DNA of 64,000 nt, taken from Nymphaea colorata (taxonomy: Eukaryota; Streptophyta; Magnoliopsida; Nymphaeales; Nymphaeaceae). The stretch's first letter is position 1; each line of letters begins with the position of its first letter. The notes beneath the pieces were generated by a model, which was given only the letters and a program-made list of their open reading frames with translations, was not told the origin of the DNA and ran no database searches. Shown piece after piece: positions 47,276 to 61,731 of this stretch. The stretch covers positions 2,358,001-2,422,000 of the forward strand of contig NC_045144.1 in the NCBI RefSeq assembly GCF_008831285.2, given 5' to 3'. The translations under genes were made by a program, and so were the position numbers.

Positions 47276-48345
47276 TGCACCATGTGAGAGTCTAGGGAAA
47301 AGGGTGCTTGGCCAATAACCTACTAGTTTATCATCTAACTGCAGCCACCAATGTCCATCACCAACATCCTACTAGTATTTTGAAGGGCAAAATTTAGAAG
47401 TTAAAAATAAGGTCATTTTTTTCAAACGAAATATTTATATTTTGGTGACAATAGAACAAAAGAATTCTATGATAAGAATTCTTGCATCCTCCCAACTAGC
47501 TTTCTTCCAATTGTTAAGGATAGGAAGATGAGATTCCTTTTATTCAAACATTTAAATTAGCAGAAAAAAAAAAACCACAAAGACGATCACAAATGATTTT
47601 GCTTTTTAAACAAACAATTGCGTTTAAATTGGAAGAAACATGAAATTTCTGCTATCAAATTTCAATATAAATCCATATAAGTTTGAGCTCCTTTATTTAT
47701 TTGGAAAACAACTTTCAGTACACATGGATTTGAAAAAACAGATGTAGAAATTGAGTGTGTGGATGCACATGAGTCATTTGAACCCAATAAGGTTTTCGGT
47801 CAACAGAAGGAATACTCAAACTGAGTGTACCCAACATTTTTCCTCTAAAAACAAAGTGCAGTGGTAGGCCCCAGAGTACTTGGTGCGACCCACACATAGA
47901 TTACTTATGTTTCTCTTGAAAGTATCTTTCACCGACATCCATTTTTCCACACTTCGGTGAATCCATCCTTTTTTGTAATGATAACTGTCGTGATCTAAAT
48001 TCTGCTTTAGAACACGACCTACAATTGGACCTTATGTGATAAGATAAATGTAATTATGTCAATCCTTCCTCACATGAAATACTTATATTACATAAGATGA
48101 ACAAAAACATAAAGTAAAACAAGACCCATTAGAAAAGGACACACGTGAGAGAGGTTTATGCCATTTGTTGCCAAAAAAAATAAAATGTTGGAAAAATCCT
48201 AAATGCTAGTTAGTAAATAAAAAAATTAAATATTGACAATAATTACTTTTCCTAATATGAGTTGTATCTATCTACCACGACCAGTAATGGAGGAAAATTC
48301 TCCTAGTGACCGGATCTAGTCTCAATTATACCATTTTCCTCAACT
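47276..48345. other. AT-rich intergenic, no gene seen
   Basis: No coding or repeat structure was recognised apart from A-rich runs. Confidence 0.4.
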
Positions 48346-48349
48346 TAAT

Positions 48350-48870
48350 TAAATCTCTCTGAACTATGCGCTCTCCTCTACTTACAACTCTATCATGAGC
48401 TTCAATCTTCTAATATTCCTTCTCTTTCTCCCGATCTCCCTTTTCTTGCACCAATTAGGATTCTACCTAGTTTCTTTGGCAACTCTTCCCCATATGTTAT
48501 AATCAATAGACAATTAGAATCTTATTTATAAGGAAATATGACCATTGTACATGATAAAATAATTGCCAATCACATTAGTATATGTACGACAAAAGCAATC
48601 TCACAAACCTAAATCATGCAACAGATAATCACCTTTACCTCATTCTCTACTCTCAACTCTATCCCCAACTTTAATTTTCCTGGACTTAAGTCTCCTGAAC
48701 TGTATCTGCTCTCTGTCCTGAGTGTCAATCTTCTCATATTCCTGATCTTTCTCCTCAAAACTCCCCTTTTCCTACACCATTTAGGATTCTACCCACTTTT
48801 TTAGTCAACTCACTCCCATAAGTCTAATGAACAGAAGATTAGAATCCTATTTATAAGGAAAAAAAAAACC
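48350..48870. repeat. diverged direct repeat, offset about 324 bases
   Basis: TCAATCTTCTAATATTCC with its CTCCC(C)TTTTC and TTAGGATTCTACC blocks (from about 48399) recurs from about 48723. Both copies end with TTAGAATC(T/C)TATTTATAAGG. Only two units are visible. Confidence 0.75.
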
Positions 48871-49765
48871 ACTTAACATGGCAGTCATTGAGAATTTCCA
48901 AGCACAATAAACCAATTATTGGGTGGTGTGGTGTCTATAACTTACTTCTAAGTTTGGCATCCCTCTTGCATCCGAAACATGTGGTCGGTGGACCATAGAG
49001 CTGTACAAAGAGTCGAGCCCGCTCGAGTTCTATGTGAACTGGCTTGGCAAACAAGCCGAACTCCAGCATAACTGAAAACTGGAGCTTATACACGAATAAA
49101 GTTTGAGGTAGATGAACTCAACTTGATTAAGCTCGAGTACGCTCGTTTAATCTAGGTTTTTCTTTTTTTTTTGTCTTTTTAATTTTAAAACTTAAAACTG
49201 AGGAAAAAGATCAAGTCAAATGGCCGAGAGCTGATAAAGAAGGTTAAATGAGTGGAGCTTGATCCAGGACTCAGTTTATCAAGTCAAGCTTGAGTCGACC
49301 GAGCAATATATGGATCAAGTCGAATCAAGCTGACCGAGCTTAAGTCAACTGAGCTCCTGAATCAATATTAGATGGTAAAAACCATCTCTAGTACCTAGTT
49401 TTCCATCGCTCTTGAGAACTTGCGATAGCCAAAATTGCCGTGCTGAAGATCCCATCGCTGAAACTGGCAACGATGAAGTTGGCCGTCTCCATTTTTTGGT
49501 ACTTGTTCCATGTTAGTTCCAGTCACTTTAGGTTTCGTTTTAGTGATTGAACTAATTAGCCATCTCTTTTAAGTGCATAACCTCTAACAAATTGGGGCTT
49601 GTTACTGACAAAAAACAGCAGCTGGAATGATAATAAAAATTACAAATTAGTGATGACTTACAAATTAGATTAATAATATGCATTTTATTATTATAAATTT
49701 CTTGAATTCCATGGCTGACCGACCACCCTTCGACAAAAATTACAAAACACAACCTAGGTCATTGA
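48871..49765. other. intergenic with degenerate GAGCTCGAGT-type repeats
   Basis: The block 49010-49350 contains many short GCTCGAGT, AAGCTTGAGTCGA and ACCGAGCTTAAGTC motifs in both orientations, a common old-repeat texture in plants. A related patch occurs at about 42330-42440. No gene was seen. Confidence 0.4.
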
Positions 49766-50384
49766 AAATGCCCGGGCCCGGCCCGATCCGACCCGTTAAG
49801 TCCTTCGCTTTTAAACCCTCATCCTCCTCTACCACCTCCTCAAACCCTTTTCCTCTTCATCCTCCTCCTCCTCCTCCTCCTCCCGTCCCCCATCCTCCTC
49901 CTCCTCCACCACCTCAAACCCTCATCCTCCACCTCCTCAAACCCTCCTCCTCCAGTCCCCCGTCCTCTTCATCCTCCTCCTCCACCACCTCAAACCCTCA
50001 TCCTCTTCATCCTCCTCCTCCTCCTCCTCCTCAACACGAATCCTCCCCCACTCCACTATGATGATGTTTAAAACGCTTCAATCCAGTAGAATCCTCCTGA
50101 ACATCAAAATGCTTGCTTAAGACGCCATATCGGGACACTGATCATCAGGTTTGCACCACTCCTATTTGCCGCTGCCGCCTCCACCACCACCGCTCTTCTA
50201 GTACCGTCCGCCCTTGTAGCCGATTGTTGATGTTCATTTTAAAAAGGGGCAGAGTCATCGTCTGATTAGGGCATAGGTCGGGCCCGGGTCCCGCGTCTGA
50301 TTAGGGCATAGGCCGGGTCGGGCCCGGGCCGGGAGCCGGGCTATCGGGTCGGGTTTTACCTGGCCTGGCCGGCCCGGGCATTTT
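49766..50384. mobile_element. GC-rich element with inverted ends and CCT-repeat core
   Basis: The left end (AAAATGCCCGGGCCCGGCCC) is matched in reverse by the right end (GGCCGGCCCGGGCATTTT). The next bases (GATCCGACCCG against CGGGTCGGG) extend the pairing. The core contains long CCT/CTC triplet runs (49815-50050). A 35-base tandem duplication starting GTCTGATTAGGGCATAGG lies at 50259 and 50294. No target duplication was seen. Confidence 0.55.
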
Positions 50385-50742
50385 CTTGTGCCCATCGTTA
50401 GAGCAGCTGCGGCACTTTTAAAATGCCGGCTTCTAGCACATGACAACAAAACCTCGAACAGGCGATATGTGCTTGGTCAATATGAGGGACCAAGTTTTTT
50501 TTTTTTTTCGAATACAATTTTGGACTTCTGTCCAACCACAGAAAAAACCCGGAGGGATCGATGGTGCTGAACACGATCTGACGATATCTCACTCTCGAAT
50601 AATGGCCGCTTGCTGGCCGATGCTAGCTGGAATAATCACCGCTTGGTGGCGTCACCTCCGGCGGCCAGAGTTCTTTAGAATCAGCAGACAGAATCTTTCA
50701 GATCTTTCAGCATACAGTGGAAAGGCCTCCTTTAACAACCTG

Positions 50743-51180
50743 ACTCTAATACCATGTTAAAAACATGGAATAAAAAAGGAACTTAAGCATTTACGTGGTT
50801 CGGCATTTTGGTGCCTACATCCACAAGAAAATGAGCGCTCACTTTATTCATTCTCTGATACAATTTGAGAGAACATGAACACTCACTTTTATAGACTACG
50901 ACCAGGCCAATATTAGTCAAGAGAATCACGCAAGATTCTTGTAATAAACAAGACAACATAATTTTGATGCATAAGGAAACTATGACATAAGGAAACTTTC
51001 TTGATTAAGCAGCTGCATATCTTCCTTAACATAGAAGAGAGATAATGGTGGCAATCTCCTTGTAATCTTGCAAACAAGCTTAAATCGAGTGAAGAACCAT
51101 AGTCTAGAGGAACAGTAATCATGAGGAGATGGCCGTGGATGAGAGGACCATGCAGCATCTAACTGGGGTCCACTAATTAT
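50743..51180 (-). mobile_element. LTR-like relic with primer binding site
   Basis: On the minus strand TGGTATTAGAGT (50754-50743) resembles the methionine tRNA primer site. It directly follows a sequence ending TTTTTAACA, the expected LTR end. Inside the candidate LTR, ACGTGGTTCGGCATTTTGG plus GCCTACATCCAC is a motif I associate with plant LTRs. The far boundary is not fixed and no pol sequence follows, so this is at best an LTR plus short leader. Confidence 0.4.
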
Positions 51181-53327
51181 AGGCACAAAAAGTCTGAGGT
51201 GCGTGTGGAGAAGTAGACCTGGTTATATGTCTTATACAAATTTTCATGCTCCTGGTTCATAACTAAACTAACTTGAAGAAAAAAAAAATGTAAAGACAAA
51301 AATAAAAATGAAAAAAAAAAAGTAAAAAAGACTATAGAAAACATTTTTTTAACAAATTACCAAGATATATTTTCCTTCTTTAGTATGCAACTTTCTTTGG
51401 TGGAGAAGGGGCGAGCAAGAGGTGAGTCGCGAGCGAGAAGGTGAGTCAGCAACCACCCGTGCCCCCTTCACTCGAGGACATCATGGAAAGCACGGTGCCC
51501 CATGCAGCATCTACTCCATGAGAAGGTGTTGGCTATAATCTGAACAGACCTTGGGACAACCGAATCCGCCGGCTGTTTGTATGATCCCTTTAGAATAACG
51601 ACGGGCACAACAGCTCCTAACCACCAGAATTGTAAACAGCGAAACATATTCTCTCCAAGACAGCAACACGTATCTGCAAGTGACGAACCGATGAGGTAGT
51701 TTCTCGCAACTGCATCTGAAGCAATAGGAATTATGTTGGAAGTAGTTAACCATAACATGAGACACACCAGCAATCCCTAGGTCTGCCTTGAGCCATCACA
51801 TCCAGTCTTGGGTTCCTAAGGACCCTAACCTTTGACTTGGGTTCCTTGCTTGGATGCTCCCCCAATCTCAACCTCTCTTGCTCGTTAAAGTCTTTAAAGT
51901 TTTTAGTTTACTTTCCCTTTCTTCTCGGAGATTCACACATCCTTTACTTTCTTTGTGATATGCATGTTCATTCATGGTATTTTTTTATCATAAAGTCATC
52001 ACTAAAACGAGCAGTTTGCCTTGCTACAATCGTGTGCCTAATAACATGAGATTATGCAATCTAGAAAATATTTGCTTCAGTCATTTTATCCTCATGTTTC
52101 TTGGAATTTCTTCTCAAGGTTGTCAGTAATTTGATTGGAAGAGAAATAAATTCATTAATTGAACATTACTTGATCACTTGTTTCGATGTCACTTGAACTT
52201 TTCTATTATTTTTTAAACTTTTATTTCACTTGATTTTTTAAATTAGAATACATATCTTAGTCAATCCGATTCACAAACGATTCCAATTCCGATTCAATTC
52301 ACCAATCCTCTTAATCATTAAACTTTCCTATTCATAGCATGAGTCCATTTATTATTCGTCTGTTATACATGTAACGAGATGTGAAGAGACAATTAGTGCC
52401 TTATATTACACCACCCAAACACGTTTTAGTGATGAGCTTTTTTTGGTGGGAGGTCTCACTTTGTTCGTGTGCTTGCATGCGCATACTAAAGAGAGGAGAG
52501 GGAGAAGCGTTGAGGCATCAAAGTCGGCAAACTGGATTTGTTTAGCTGCCAACCCAATAAGTGGGTGGCTCTAATTTTACGTGCCCACCTTAAACTCAGC
52601 GGGCCTTCTTTTCTTGACATCCTTTCCTTCCCCGTCATCCTTTCTCATCCCATAGCTGTACAAACGCCAGCATCTAAATCAGCCACAACTGTCCACCCAC
52701 CCCACTTCTTAACTTTGACCACTTCTACCCATTCCCAAGCCAACGCCACACAAACAGAGAGAGAGAGAGAGGCGTTGCCTTTGTACACGAAAGTATTTTC
52801 TTTCCTTTCCTTCTTTTTCCGTCTTATTCTGGGGATCGTGGAATGCAGAGGGTCTGATTGAAGGCACTGCAGGGGGTGGGGTTGGTGCTGTTCTTCTTCC
52901 AAATTCGAAGAAAAGAGTAAAACTCCCCTCCTGCGCTTTGTGTCCTCAGCTCCTCATTGTATGTCGTCTGCTTCAAGAGATCAACATTTTTCTCTGTTAC
53001 TTTAGTTCTCATTTGATTCTACCGCTTCGTTGTTGCCTGCGCTCCCTGTGACATATGTGTGCCCATCTAGAGATTCTAGAGATACCACCATCGAAGTCTT
53101 GATAGAAATTTTCTGAGTCCTGTATAAGTTGGTCGTTGATTGATCATCTTTTCCATCTGTTCTATATATCTCTCTTTGTTGATCTCCCCTACTGTAGGAT
53201 CTTCTGAATCGAATGATATGCTTCCTAGAGCTTCTGTAAGAGACCCATATATACCAACCTTTCAATTAATTTTCACCACTTTCTTCTGCACGTGATCATT
53301 ATACCGTGTTGGAGGGGAGAGGACAAA
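51181..53327. promoter_or_regulatory. upstream region and probable 5' UTR of the TTL gene
   Basis: No gene was seen from 51181 to about 52500. From 52500 the sequence becomes CT/GA-rich (GAGAGAGAGAGAG at about 52757). A TATATACC motif lies at about 53250, about 75 bases before the ATG. The start of transcription cannot be fixed from sequence; both a proximal TATA-type promoter and a longer leader starting near 52800 are possible. Confidence 0.4.
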
Positions 53328-54241
53328 ATGAACGTCACGGAGACGAGAACATCGCCGGCCTTCGAGCGGGCGGAGAAGAGCCGGCACGGGTGCAGCATCT
53401 TCAGCAAAGTCTTCGGAAAGCGCCGGTTCTGGAGGAAGCGTGACTCGCTGGCCGGCAGCAGCATCGGGGCAAGAGGCAGAGGAAGCGGAAATGGCGGCAG
53501 CAGACGTAGAAAAATGGGTTCGGATGAAGCCTCCTTCCTTACACAAGGTGGTGGTGCCATGTCTCCCAGCTCTCAATCCAATGCAATAGTCCAGGTGAAG
53601 CGTGCGGCCAATGAACAGGCCTGCCATGGATGCAGCACGTTGGTGAGAGCGTCCAGCAAAGTCATGGTTCTCGGCCACCTTGGCAACATTAGGCAAGCAA
53701 CCACGCCCACCTACAGTGCCCCGGACAAGCACCGTTACGTTGCAACCAGCACCAACAAAGATCAGAGAGCACAGACTCCGCCTAAGGCCAACCCCGTCGC
53801 CTATGCCGCCGCTGCTGCAGCAGCAGAAGCCGTCTCCTCCGATCTACAGAAGAAATATGGTTATGGCAATATCGTAGCGACCAGAAACACGAACAAAAAC
53901 AATAACAGTAGCAACGATCATGAGGATCCCAAGACTACTGCAGATGGTACTGGTAAAGGTGGCGCAATGCTGAGCAAGGCCTTGTCCAAGAGGCTTAACC
54001 CTGAGGAACTGAAGGAAGCAGGGAATGAGGAGTACAAGAATGGCAGGTTTGCTCAAGCGTTGGCCTATTATGATCAGGCCATCTTTCTCGATCCGAATCG
54101 CGCTTCCTACCACAGCAACAAGAGTGCTGCGCTTACTGGGTTGGGCCGATTGCTTGATGCGGTTTCGGAATGCAAGGAAGCCATTAGGCTCGAGCCTACA
54201 TATGCCAGAGCCCACCTTCGCTTAGCCACCCTTTATTTCAG
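53328..54241 (+). CDS. TTL: TTL exon 1
   Basis: Encodes the disordered N-terminus and the first TPR pair, ending LATLYF with a codon split at AG|GTATCG. An Ala run (AYAAAAAAAEA) lies at about residues 157-167. The split codon joins exon 2 as AG|G. Confidence 0.93.
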
Positions 54242-56736
54242 GTATCGTGATTGGAACCGATCGCAGACGAATTTCTTTCGAGCAAATTAAACACAAAAAA
54301 CTAATTTACAATCCCATAATCAGATTTGAGATGCTGTTAGTTCGGGTTTGGTTTTGTCAGCTTGCGCCATATGGTAGACCTAATTGCATGCACCACCCAA
54401 GTGTACGCATATATATGCATACACCAAAGAGAAGTGGGGACATTTTAGAGATTTTATTTTTCATCTTTTGTCTTCGTAAGAGCTCTCTGTCTAGGGTATT
54501 TTGGTCATTTCACATTTCACCATGTTGTGCCATTGCAGTGCAACTGAATTTATCGCATGCAATAACTGAGCCACAATCAACGCTTGGCTCATGGTTTGGT
54601 TGAACACTAAGAAATCCCACTGCTCGAATGAAAGCAAGCTGAAGTCTTTCCCTAACCCCGCTAAGGGTCAGAAATTGGCTAATGGTTGGAGAGTTATATT
54701 TAAATGTCAAGTAAAAGCCTAATTAGGATCTAAATTCTTTATAGCTCTTATTTTAACCAAGGAGGCGTTTTGATAGCCTCAGATATGAGGTCCGATCCAG
54801 GTGATTTGAGATTGTTGGGAATCTCATATCCATATATTTGAAGTAAGATCCTTCTCTAAACCAACTTCAAGCAATAAATTGACGATCTCAAATCCCCTTT
54901 TTCACGTAGTAGTAAAATCTAATGTTTGTTTATACCGTGAGTCCCACAAAGAAAGGATCCTCTTTATCTAAAATTCTAAGCTATCAAACACCCTCTCATC
55001 TCATCGGCATTTGCAGGCTTGGCATAATGGATAAGTCGCTAAGCCACCACGCACAAGCAGGTGCCGAATCAAAAGAAGCAGAGAAACATCAAGCACAAGC
55101 GGTGCAGGCACGCCTAGCAAGGTGCACCGACGCGAGGAAGCTGAGAGACTACCACACCTTGCTGACCGAAGCTGCGTCGGCCATTTCTGCTGGTGCTGAT
55201 GCTGCTCCATACGTGAGTATTTAATTTCTTTGTTCTTCTTCTTCCTCTCCCTTCCATTCTGTCATTGTTTACCCACGACCGTGACATCATTTATGTTATT
55301 CTAAATATATATATTTTTTTAGAAAATACATTTGTGAGGTTTGTCAAAATCAATACGGCGACCTTTCATATTTGCTGACCTACGTTCTTTCAATTCTTTA
55401 TCGGCCCAGTTAAGTACCATTTTGCCCTTCACAGAGTCCAAAAAACGCACCTAACTTTCTGACTAGTTCTAAAAAACATAGTAAAGATTTGCCGATAATT
55501 CTAAAATTAAAGCTGGTTTTCCATTGCTGTTGGAATGATTAGGTTGGTGGTATAGATACAGATTAAGCACATTACCATTTTGTGACAATTGAATCATGCA
55601 AAAAATTAATATTGCTGAAAAACATCGGTAAAGGTGGAGCAAACGTCGGTGAAACTTTTACCAACGTTTTCTCCGGATGTCGGCGAACAAAATGTTGGTG
55701 CAAATTATCGCCGACATTTCGGCTGCACGCATTGCTGGACGAGTCGGTGTAGACATTTTCACCCATGCATGGTAAACGTAGTTAACTAAATGACGTCCGA
55801 AAATAGTATTACTGATTACTACACTTGATTTATTTCAAATCATTGAATCAGCTTTGTTAGTGAAGACCCAAATGCAATTGATAAACGGATGGTTTTCCAT
55901 GAAAGAGGAGGATGTTAGGTTTCTTAATTATTGTTGTTGGTATTACATGTTTATAATTAAGTAATTGTTGTAGTCCGTGTTCTGTTTAGAATTTACAGCG
56001 TTTGTTGTCGTCTTGATTTACATGCAGTTGTTTGCATCAGAAGCAGAGGCACTAATGAGGCTGCAAAGGCATGAGGAGGCAGACAATGTGCTGAGCAGTG
56101 GCCCTCAGTTTGAGGTCGAGGCGACCACGAAGCTATTTGGGGCCGCAAGCAATGCCTACTTCCTTCTGGTCAGGGCACAGGTAGACATGGCCTCCGGCAG
56201 GTAAGACTCGTTACATTAAAATTAAATATTATTTTAATACTGAGTCTTCATATGGAACGTAACTTTTTCTGACTAAGTTAATAACAGATGTCGTTCTTAT
56301 AAAGAATGAATGAAAATACAAAAAATTATGCAATTCAGTTAAAGTTCTAAGCGTTCTTACATGCCATGAGGTAGATCTATATCTTAACTCTCTTCTTGAA
56401 TGCGATGGAATATATGATGATGGAACATATGATTTGAGAATAGTGTGTTTGTTGAAAATCGTCATCTGAAGCTTTTTCTTCAAACATTAACTTCTAACAC
56501 GTCGTAATTAACAGTAAAAGTTTAATGCCACACTTGCATTTATAATATTCTATATCTTACAAACCGAAACACTGTGACCCAAGTATTCCTTCTATCTACT
56601 CTTGACTGGGCATTCCTTTGATTATTATATTATTTCATGAGCATTCACCTTCTAAGCATAATACACACACACACACGCACGGACGCTAACTACAAAGAAT
56701 AAGCATTTCAAGGTAAGTAGTAACAGCAAAAAAAAT

Positions 56737-56771
<35 letters not shown>

Positions 56772-59700
56772 TCACCGTCAAGCTAATTTTCAAAAAATTA
56801 ACATATTTCTTCAATCATTTTTCTAGAAGGTATTTCAAGATTTGGTTATTACAGCTGCATTCATCTCTTCTATGGCACATCATGATCAGTCTCTAACATA
56901 TATGTCCCGTATTAGATTTATCTAGTCATCCAACCCTCACGATCGTTTTTTTTCTAACTTATTTAAATATGGTCCATTAAAAAGAAATTTTAAGAAACCC
57001 TAGATCGTGCACCTGTAGCTGGGCAGCACCTAAATCCGCTTTTATTTGGTATCAATTAATGACTATATATGATATATCAATACTTTTCAACCATTTTTCA
57101 TAAGCAGATAACTTTTCTCTCAAATCCAATGATAAAAGCTTCAAAAGAAAGACGAAAATATGATGCATAAGTAGAACTCTATAGATATTTTTATTACGGA
57201 CCACGTTTCTACCAAAAGTGGCTTCCAATTGTTAAAAAAAAATGCTTAACTCCCTCTCTTTTTTAATTTCAAGAACAATTTTTTCCTTAAAATGAATCAT
57301 TTGGCCAAATTGCATTATTTGTCAATTCCAAAAGGTGCACAGCAATTGAAGTCAACGATAAAAAAAAACATTTCGATCATGCATCAACCATGACGTTTCT
57401 TGGTACACAATCAAGAAGAATCTCAACTGTAACCTAATTAGCAACTGCCAATAAAGATGAAAAGAATAAATCAATGATTAAAATAACTCAAGTTGATTTT
57501 TCATGAACGTCAATCTTTAATTGTAATCCAGCGTACTGTTTCCGCCCCTTAACCTGCTGTACCATCCCTTTGATTGCATCAACCCCCTTAAAATATGTCA
57601 ACCCACAAAAAATATCATTTTTCTTGTAATTGGCCCATTTCACTAAAATCAAGAAATATGTTTAGAATGTAATCAATGAAAAGGGTGGATCTGATCCATT
57701 TTTCATTCGATGGAAGAGCGTTGAATCCAATTTTATTTGCGCATTTAAGTTTCATGAATACTGAATTGGAAAAAAATATAGCAAAGGTAATGAATACGAT
57801 TCTGAATGACAATCAGTGAAATGGACAACGAGTAAAATTTCCCGTGTAGAACACGGAGGATGGATAAGTTGTCGACTTACCTTTGCCAGTATCCTGAACA
57901 TATAATTATTTCTGTTTGAATTTTGTAATTTTTTATCTTAATAATTAGATTTGTTTGATTGTTTATATATATATGTGCCTTTAAAACCATCAAAGTTATT
58001 GAATTAGTGCCCCAAGATGCTTGACTGCACTAGTGCCACTGCATCATCCTTGATACATTTTAGTATGACTAGCACGTCTTCTATATGTCTAACTTGGGGC
58101 GTGTTTGATTATTACACCTTGTCCCTTGTCGCAAGACAGATTTTGGTCTCCTTTTAAGATAAATAGGAGTGGCTCTCTCTCTCTCTCTCTTTAGTGATTG
58201 AACTTTTAAGTTTTAACCAGCAACTTATGCCACATAGCAATATAGAATTCTTATATATATATATAATTGTCATTGCTTAGGGAGCACATTTTCAGTCAAT
58301 TACGGTATCTATAGTTATAAATATATACACAAAGCAAAAACGTAAAAGAATCAGCATTGAAGGTATACATAAACACACACACACGCTCTCTATCTCTCTC
58401 TAATTGAGAATACTTTTCTAGCGGGTAAGCAAAAAGAAACGGTATCAAATATAATTTGTCTTTAAAACGGTAAAAGTAGCACATATATATGGACACATGC
58501 CACACACCCACTTGCTGATGTACAGGTTGAAGTTCATCTGGTCCCTGATATGGCCATTGCAATTTCGGTTAATGTGAATTAGGTTCGAGACTGCGGTTTC
58601 AGTAGCACAGCACGCTGCTAACCTGGACCCAAGCAACAAGGAAGTGGGCTCAGTACTAGAGAGGGCTCGAGCCGTGGCTGCGGCTCGGTCAGATGGGAAC
58701 GAGCTGTTCAAGGCGTCGAAGTTCGGCGAGGCTTGTGCCGCTTACAGCGAAGGGCTGGAGCATGAGCCCATGAACGCCACCCTCTTGTGCAACAGAGCCG
58801 CCTGCAAGTACAAGCTGGGGCAATGGGAAAAGGCCATTGAGGACTGCAATGCCTCTCTCAAACTACGCCCTAACTATTGCAAAGCACGCCTTAGAAGGGC
58901 AGACTGCAGTGCCAAGGTAACTTGCTTTCTTGCCCTTGATTTGCAACAATGGTTAATTTGCCTAAAGCCTTACACCAGCTACATAAATAAACATGTCTTG
59001 TATATTTTTAGTCAGATATGGTGAAGAGATTCCAATCCAATTACTTACCGGGGTCAAATTTAATGCCCAATCACATAGCTGAATTTGAATCTGAGTCTGA
59101 TATCCAACTGAAGTCCAAATAAAAATCTGACATGATTGCATAAATTTTGGATCTTAGGCTAGTGGGATCCGATTTCAGTTTTCAAAAGTAGGTCCCAGTT
59201 ATTTCCCTTGGAGAAATAAAAAAAAAAAAAAAAAGGATATCTCCTAGTTATAAAACGGTCTGGATTCAGTTTGAATGTCGAACCAAATCCAAAAAGGAAT
59301 CGTCACCCATCTTCTTTTAGAATTAGATTTCTGACAAGTGTTTTAGCATCTTCTTTTAGATTGTTGACACTGCTCAGAGTCTTGTAGAATCCATCTCACA
59401 TAGTGTGTGTGCACATACAAATATGCACACAACAAAGAAAGAAGGGAAATAAGGGTATTTTATATTTTATTTTTTAAGGTGAATATATTTTTTTCATTTT
59501 AATATTTTTGTAATTCTCATTTCATCGTTTTAAAAGTCCTTTAATGGAGGCATTTTAGTCGTTATGCACTCACTGGGATGTGCACGTAACCAGCTTTAGC
59601 TTTGCTTAGAAGATTTGGGTTACATAAAAAGCAAGAAGATTTGTTCAATCTAGATGAGATATCATGCTAGAAATGGAATTAATGTTCTCGATGTATGGAA

Positions 59701-61646
59701 ACACAGTTGGGACGTTGGGAGGTTGCAATTCAAGACTACGAAGCCTTGCTGCAGCGGATGCCGGACGACGCCGAGATGCTGCAAAAGTTGGCCAACGCCC
59801 GGCTGCAGCTCAAGAGGCAATTAGAAGGGAAGGACCTTAGAGATGACAGCGCGCAGGACATGGATCTCCCTTCTATTACAAGCATGGACCTATTCAAGCA
59901 GTTTGTGAGATCCCCTGGTATGTATAACCCCGTCGATCTTGGGTCAGATTTAGCTTTAAATAAATGTCCTACATCCGATGTCCATACACTTTAAAAGTTG
60001 GTTCTTAACATAACGTAATGTCATTTAAATTCGGTTTAAAATTCAGATTCAGATGTGAATTTAAAAATCAGATTCAGATACGATACAAAGTTTTCCACAT
60101 AAGATCATCATTATTGCATAAAATTTCAGTACTGGATGCTTTTTTTTTTTGTTATTTTTCTTGAGGTTTTGTCAGCAAAAAGGGCAAGAAAAGATCATTT
60201 GAAAAAAATAATTATAATGAAAATATAGAAAATTTATAACTAACTATTAGTTTTTTCCAAAAACTAGGGAATTGGAGATTATTCTTATTCAAATGTGAGA
60301 GAGAGAAAGAGGGATATCCTGATGCACATTTTTGAAATTTGAGTTACTTTATGATTGTATATGAACTGTTCTAAAATTAAGGCATGAATTGTTGAGTCAT
60401 TGAATAAAACGATCTGGCCTTTGACCATTCCTGCTAATCAACTCATTCCCCAAACTAGAGACGATCAGGTCATCCAGTAGTAATTCATATCCTCATCGTC
60501 TCATGGTTGAAACAAGTACCAATCTCTTCATCAAACTACATTGAATATGGTAGCAAATCTTCTTTGGTCCTTAGAACACTGGCCAATCTCAGGCCTAGAT
60601 CTTATCTTTGACAAATGCAAGTGTAATGAACTAAGAGTTGCACACACACACACATGCATATATATATATATATATATATGGAAATACGAGCAATTTTGCA
60701 GAAAAAGGCCATCAGGTTTCATATTTGAATAAATACTAGAAGGAAAGTGAACCTTTATTTGTGGTTCCTAATAAAAGCTTGGTTGTTTTAGTTAAGCAGC
60801 TTGAATCACCCTGCATTTGATTTGCTGATAAATTTGAATAAATCATTTAAGCCTGGTGTTTTCTGAGGTTCCATGGTTGGTTCCCTTTGGGTTCTTTGAC
60901 ATCATAAAACGTTTTCCTTATGATGAGAACTAAATTTTTCTTTTCTATCATCCTTGTTTTGTAGATATGTGTGTGGTACTCTTTTGCACAAAATCAAGTG
61001 AGCCATGCAACCAGATCATGCCGTTTGCCGTACAGCTCTCTAAGAAATATCCATCAATTCATTTTCTCAAGGTTTGTTGTCGTTGGCACTGTTTCTTTTC
61101 TTCTTGGTTTAGGGACGCCAATGAACCATATTTGAATCGGAGACGTTTGAATCAGAGATGGCTACCAATACTGTATATGATCATTTGGATATTGCAGATT
61201 GCTGAGTTTAGTTTCCAATCATACTTGACTCAAACATAGACAACAAAAGACCAAAATTTGGGCCTTAAATGTAATCAGATTTGGATGTCTATGAAAGTCG
61301 GACATCTAGTATTTGTTAGGAACAAACTGTATATACTATCTTGATTTTGCATTGTTTTACTAAATCCAACTACTTGAATCCAGATTCAAGTAAAATACCA
61401 GATTATAACTGAAACCACTGACATTCTCTAATATAATCCAATGACAAAGTTTAAGTTAGATTGAGGACTAGCTAAACTAGCATTTTTTGTGTGTTTGGGA
61501 AAGGCAATTTTGCTAGAAATTTTTTTTTTTTTAAAAAAAAGCTTCCACATTCATGTTTGTAAATATTTGTCAATCACTTGCAAAAAGAATAAATTCATAA
61601 GGTTGTTATTTTTTATAATCTCATGAACTGATCATCAAGAATCTAA

Positions 61647-61731
<85 letters not shown>

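Noticed and set aside
49678-50061. Proline-rich 127-residue open frame
   Set aside because: It is made of CCT/CTC triplet repeats inside an element with inverted ends; no start or splice context of a real gene.
53292-53327. Extension of the TTL reading frame upstream of the chosen ATG
   Set aside because: The extension begins at GTG, not ATG. The ATG at 53328 has a good context and is the first in frame.
53262-53732. Minus-strand open frame opposite TTL exon 1
   Set aside because: It is the shadow of a well-supported coding exon.
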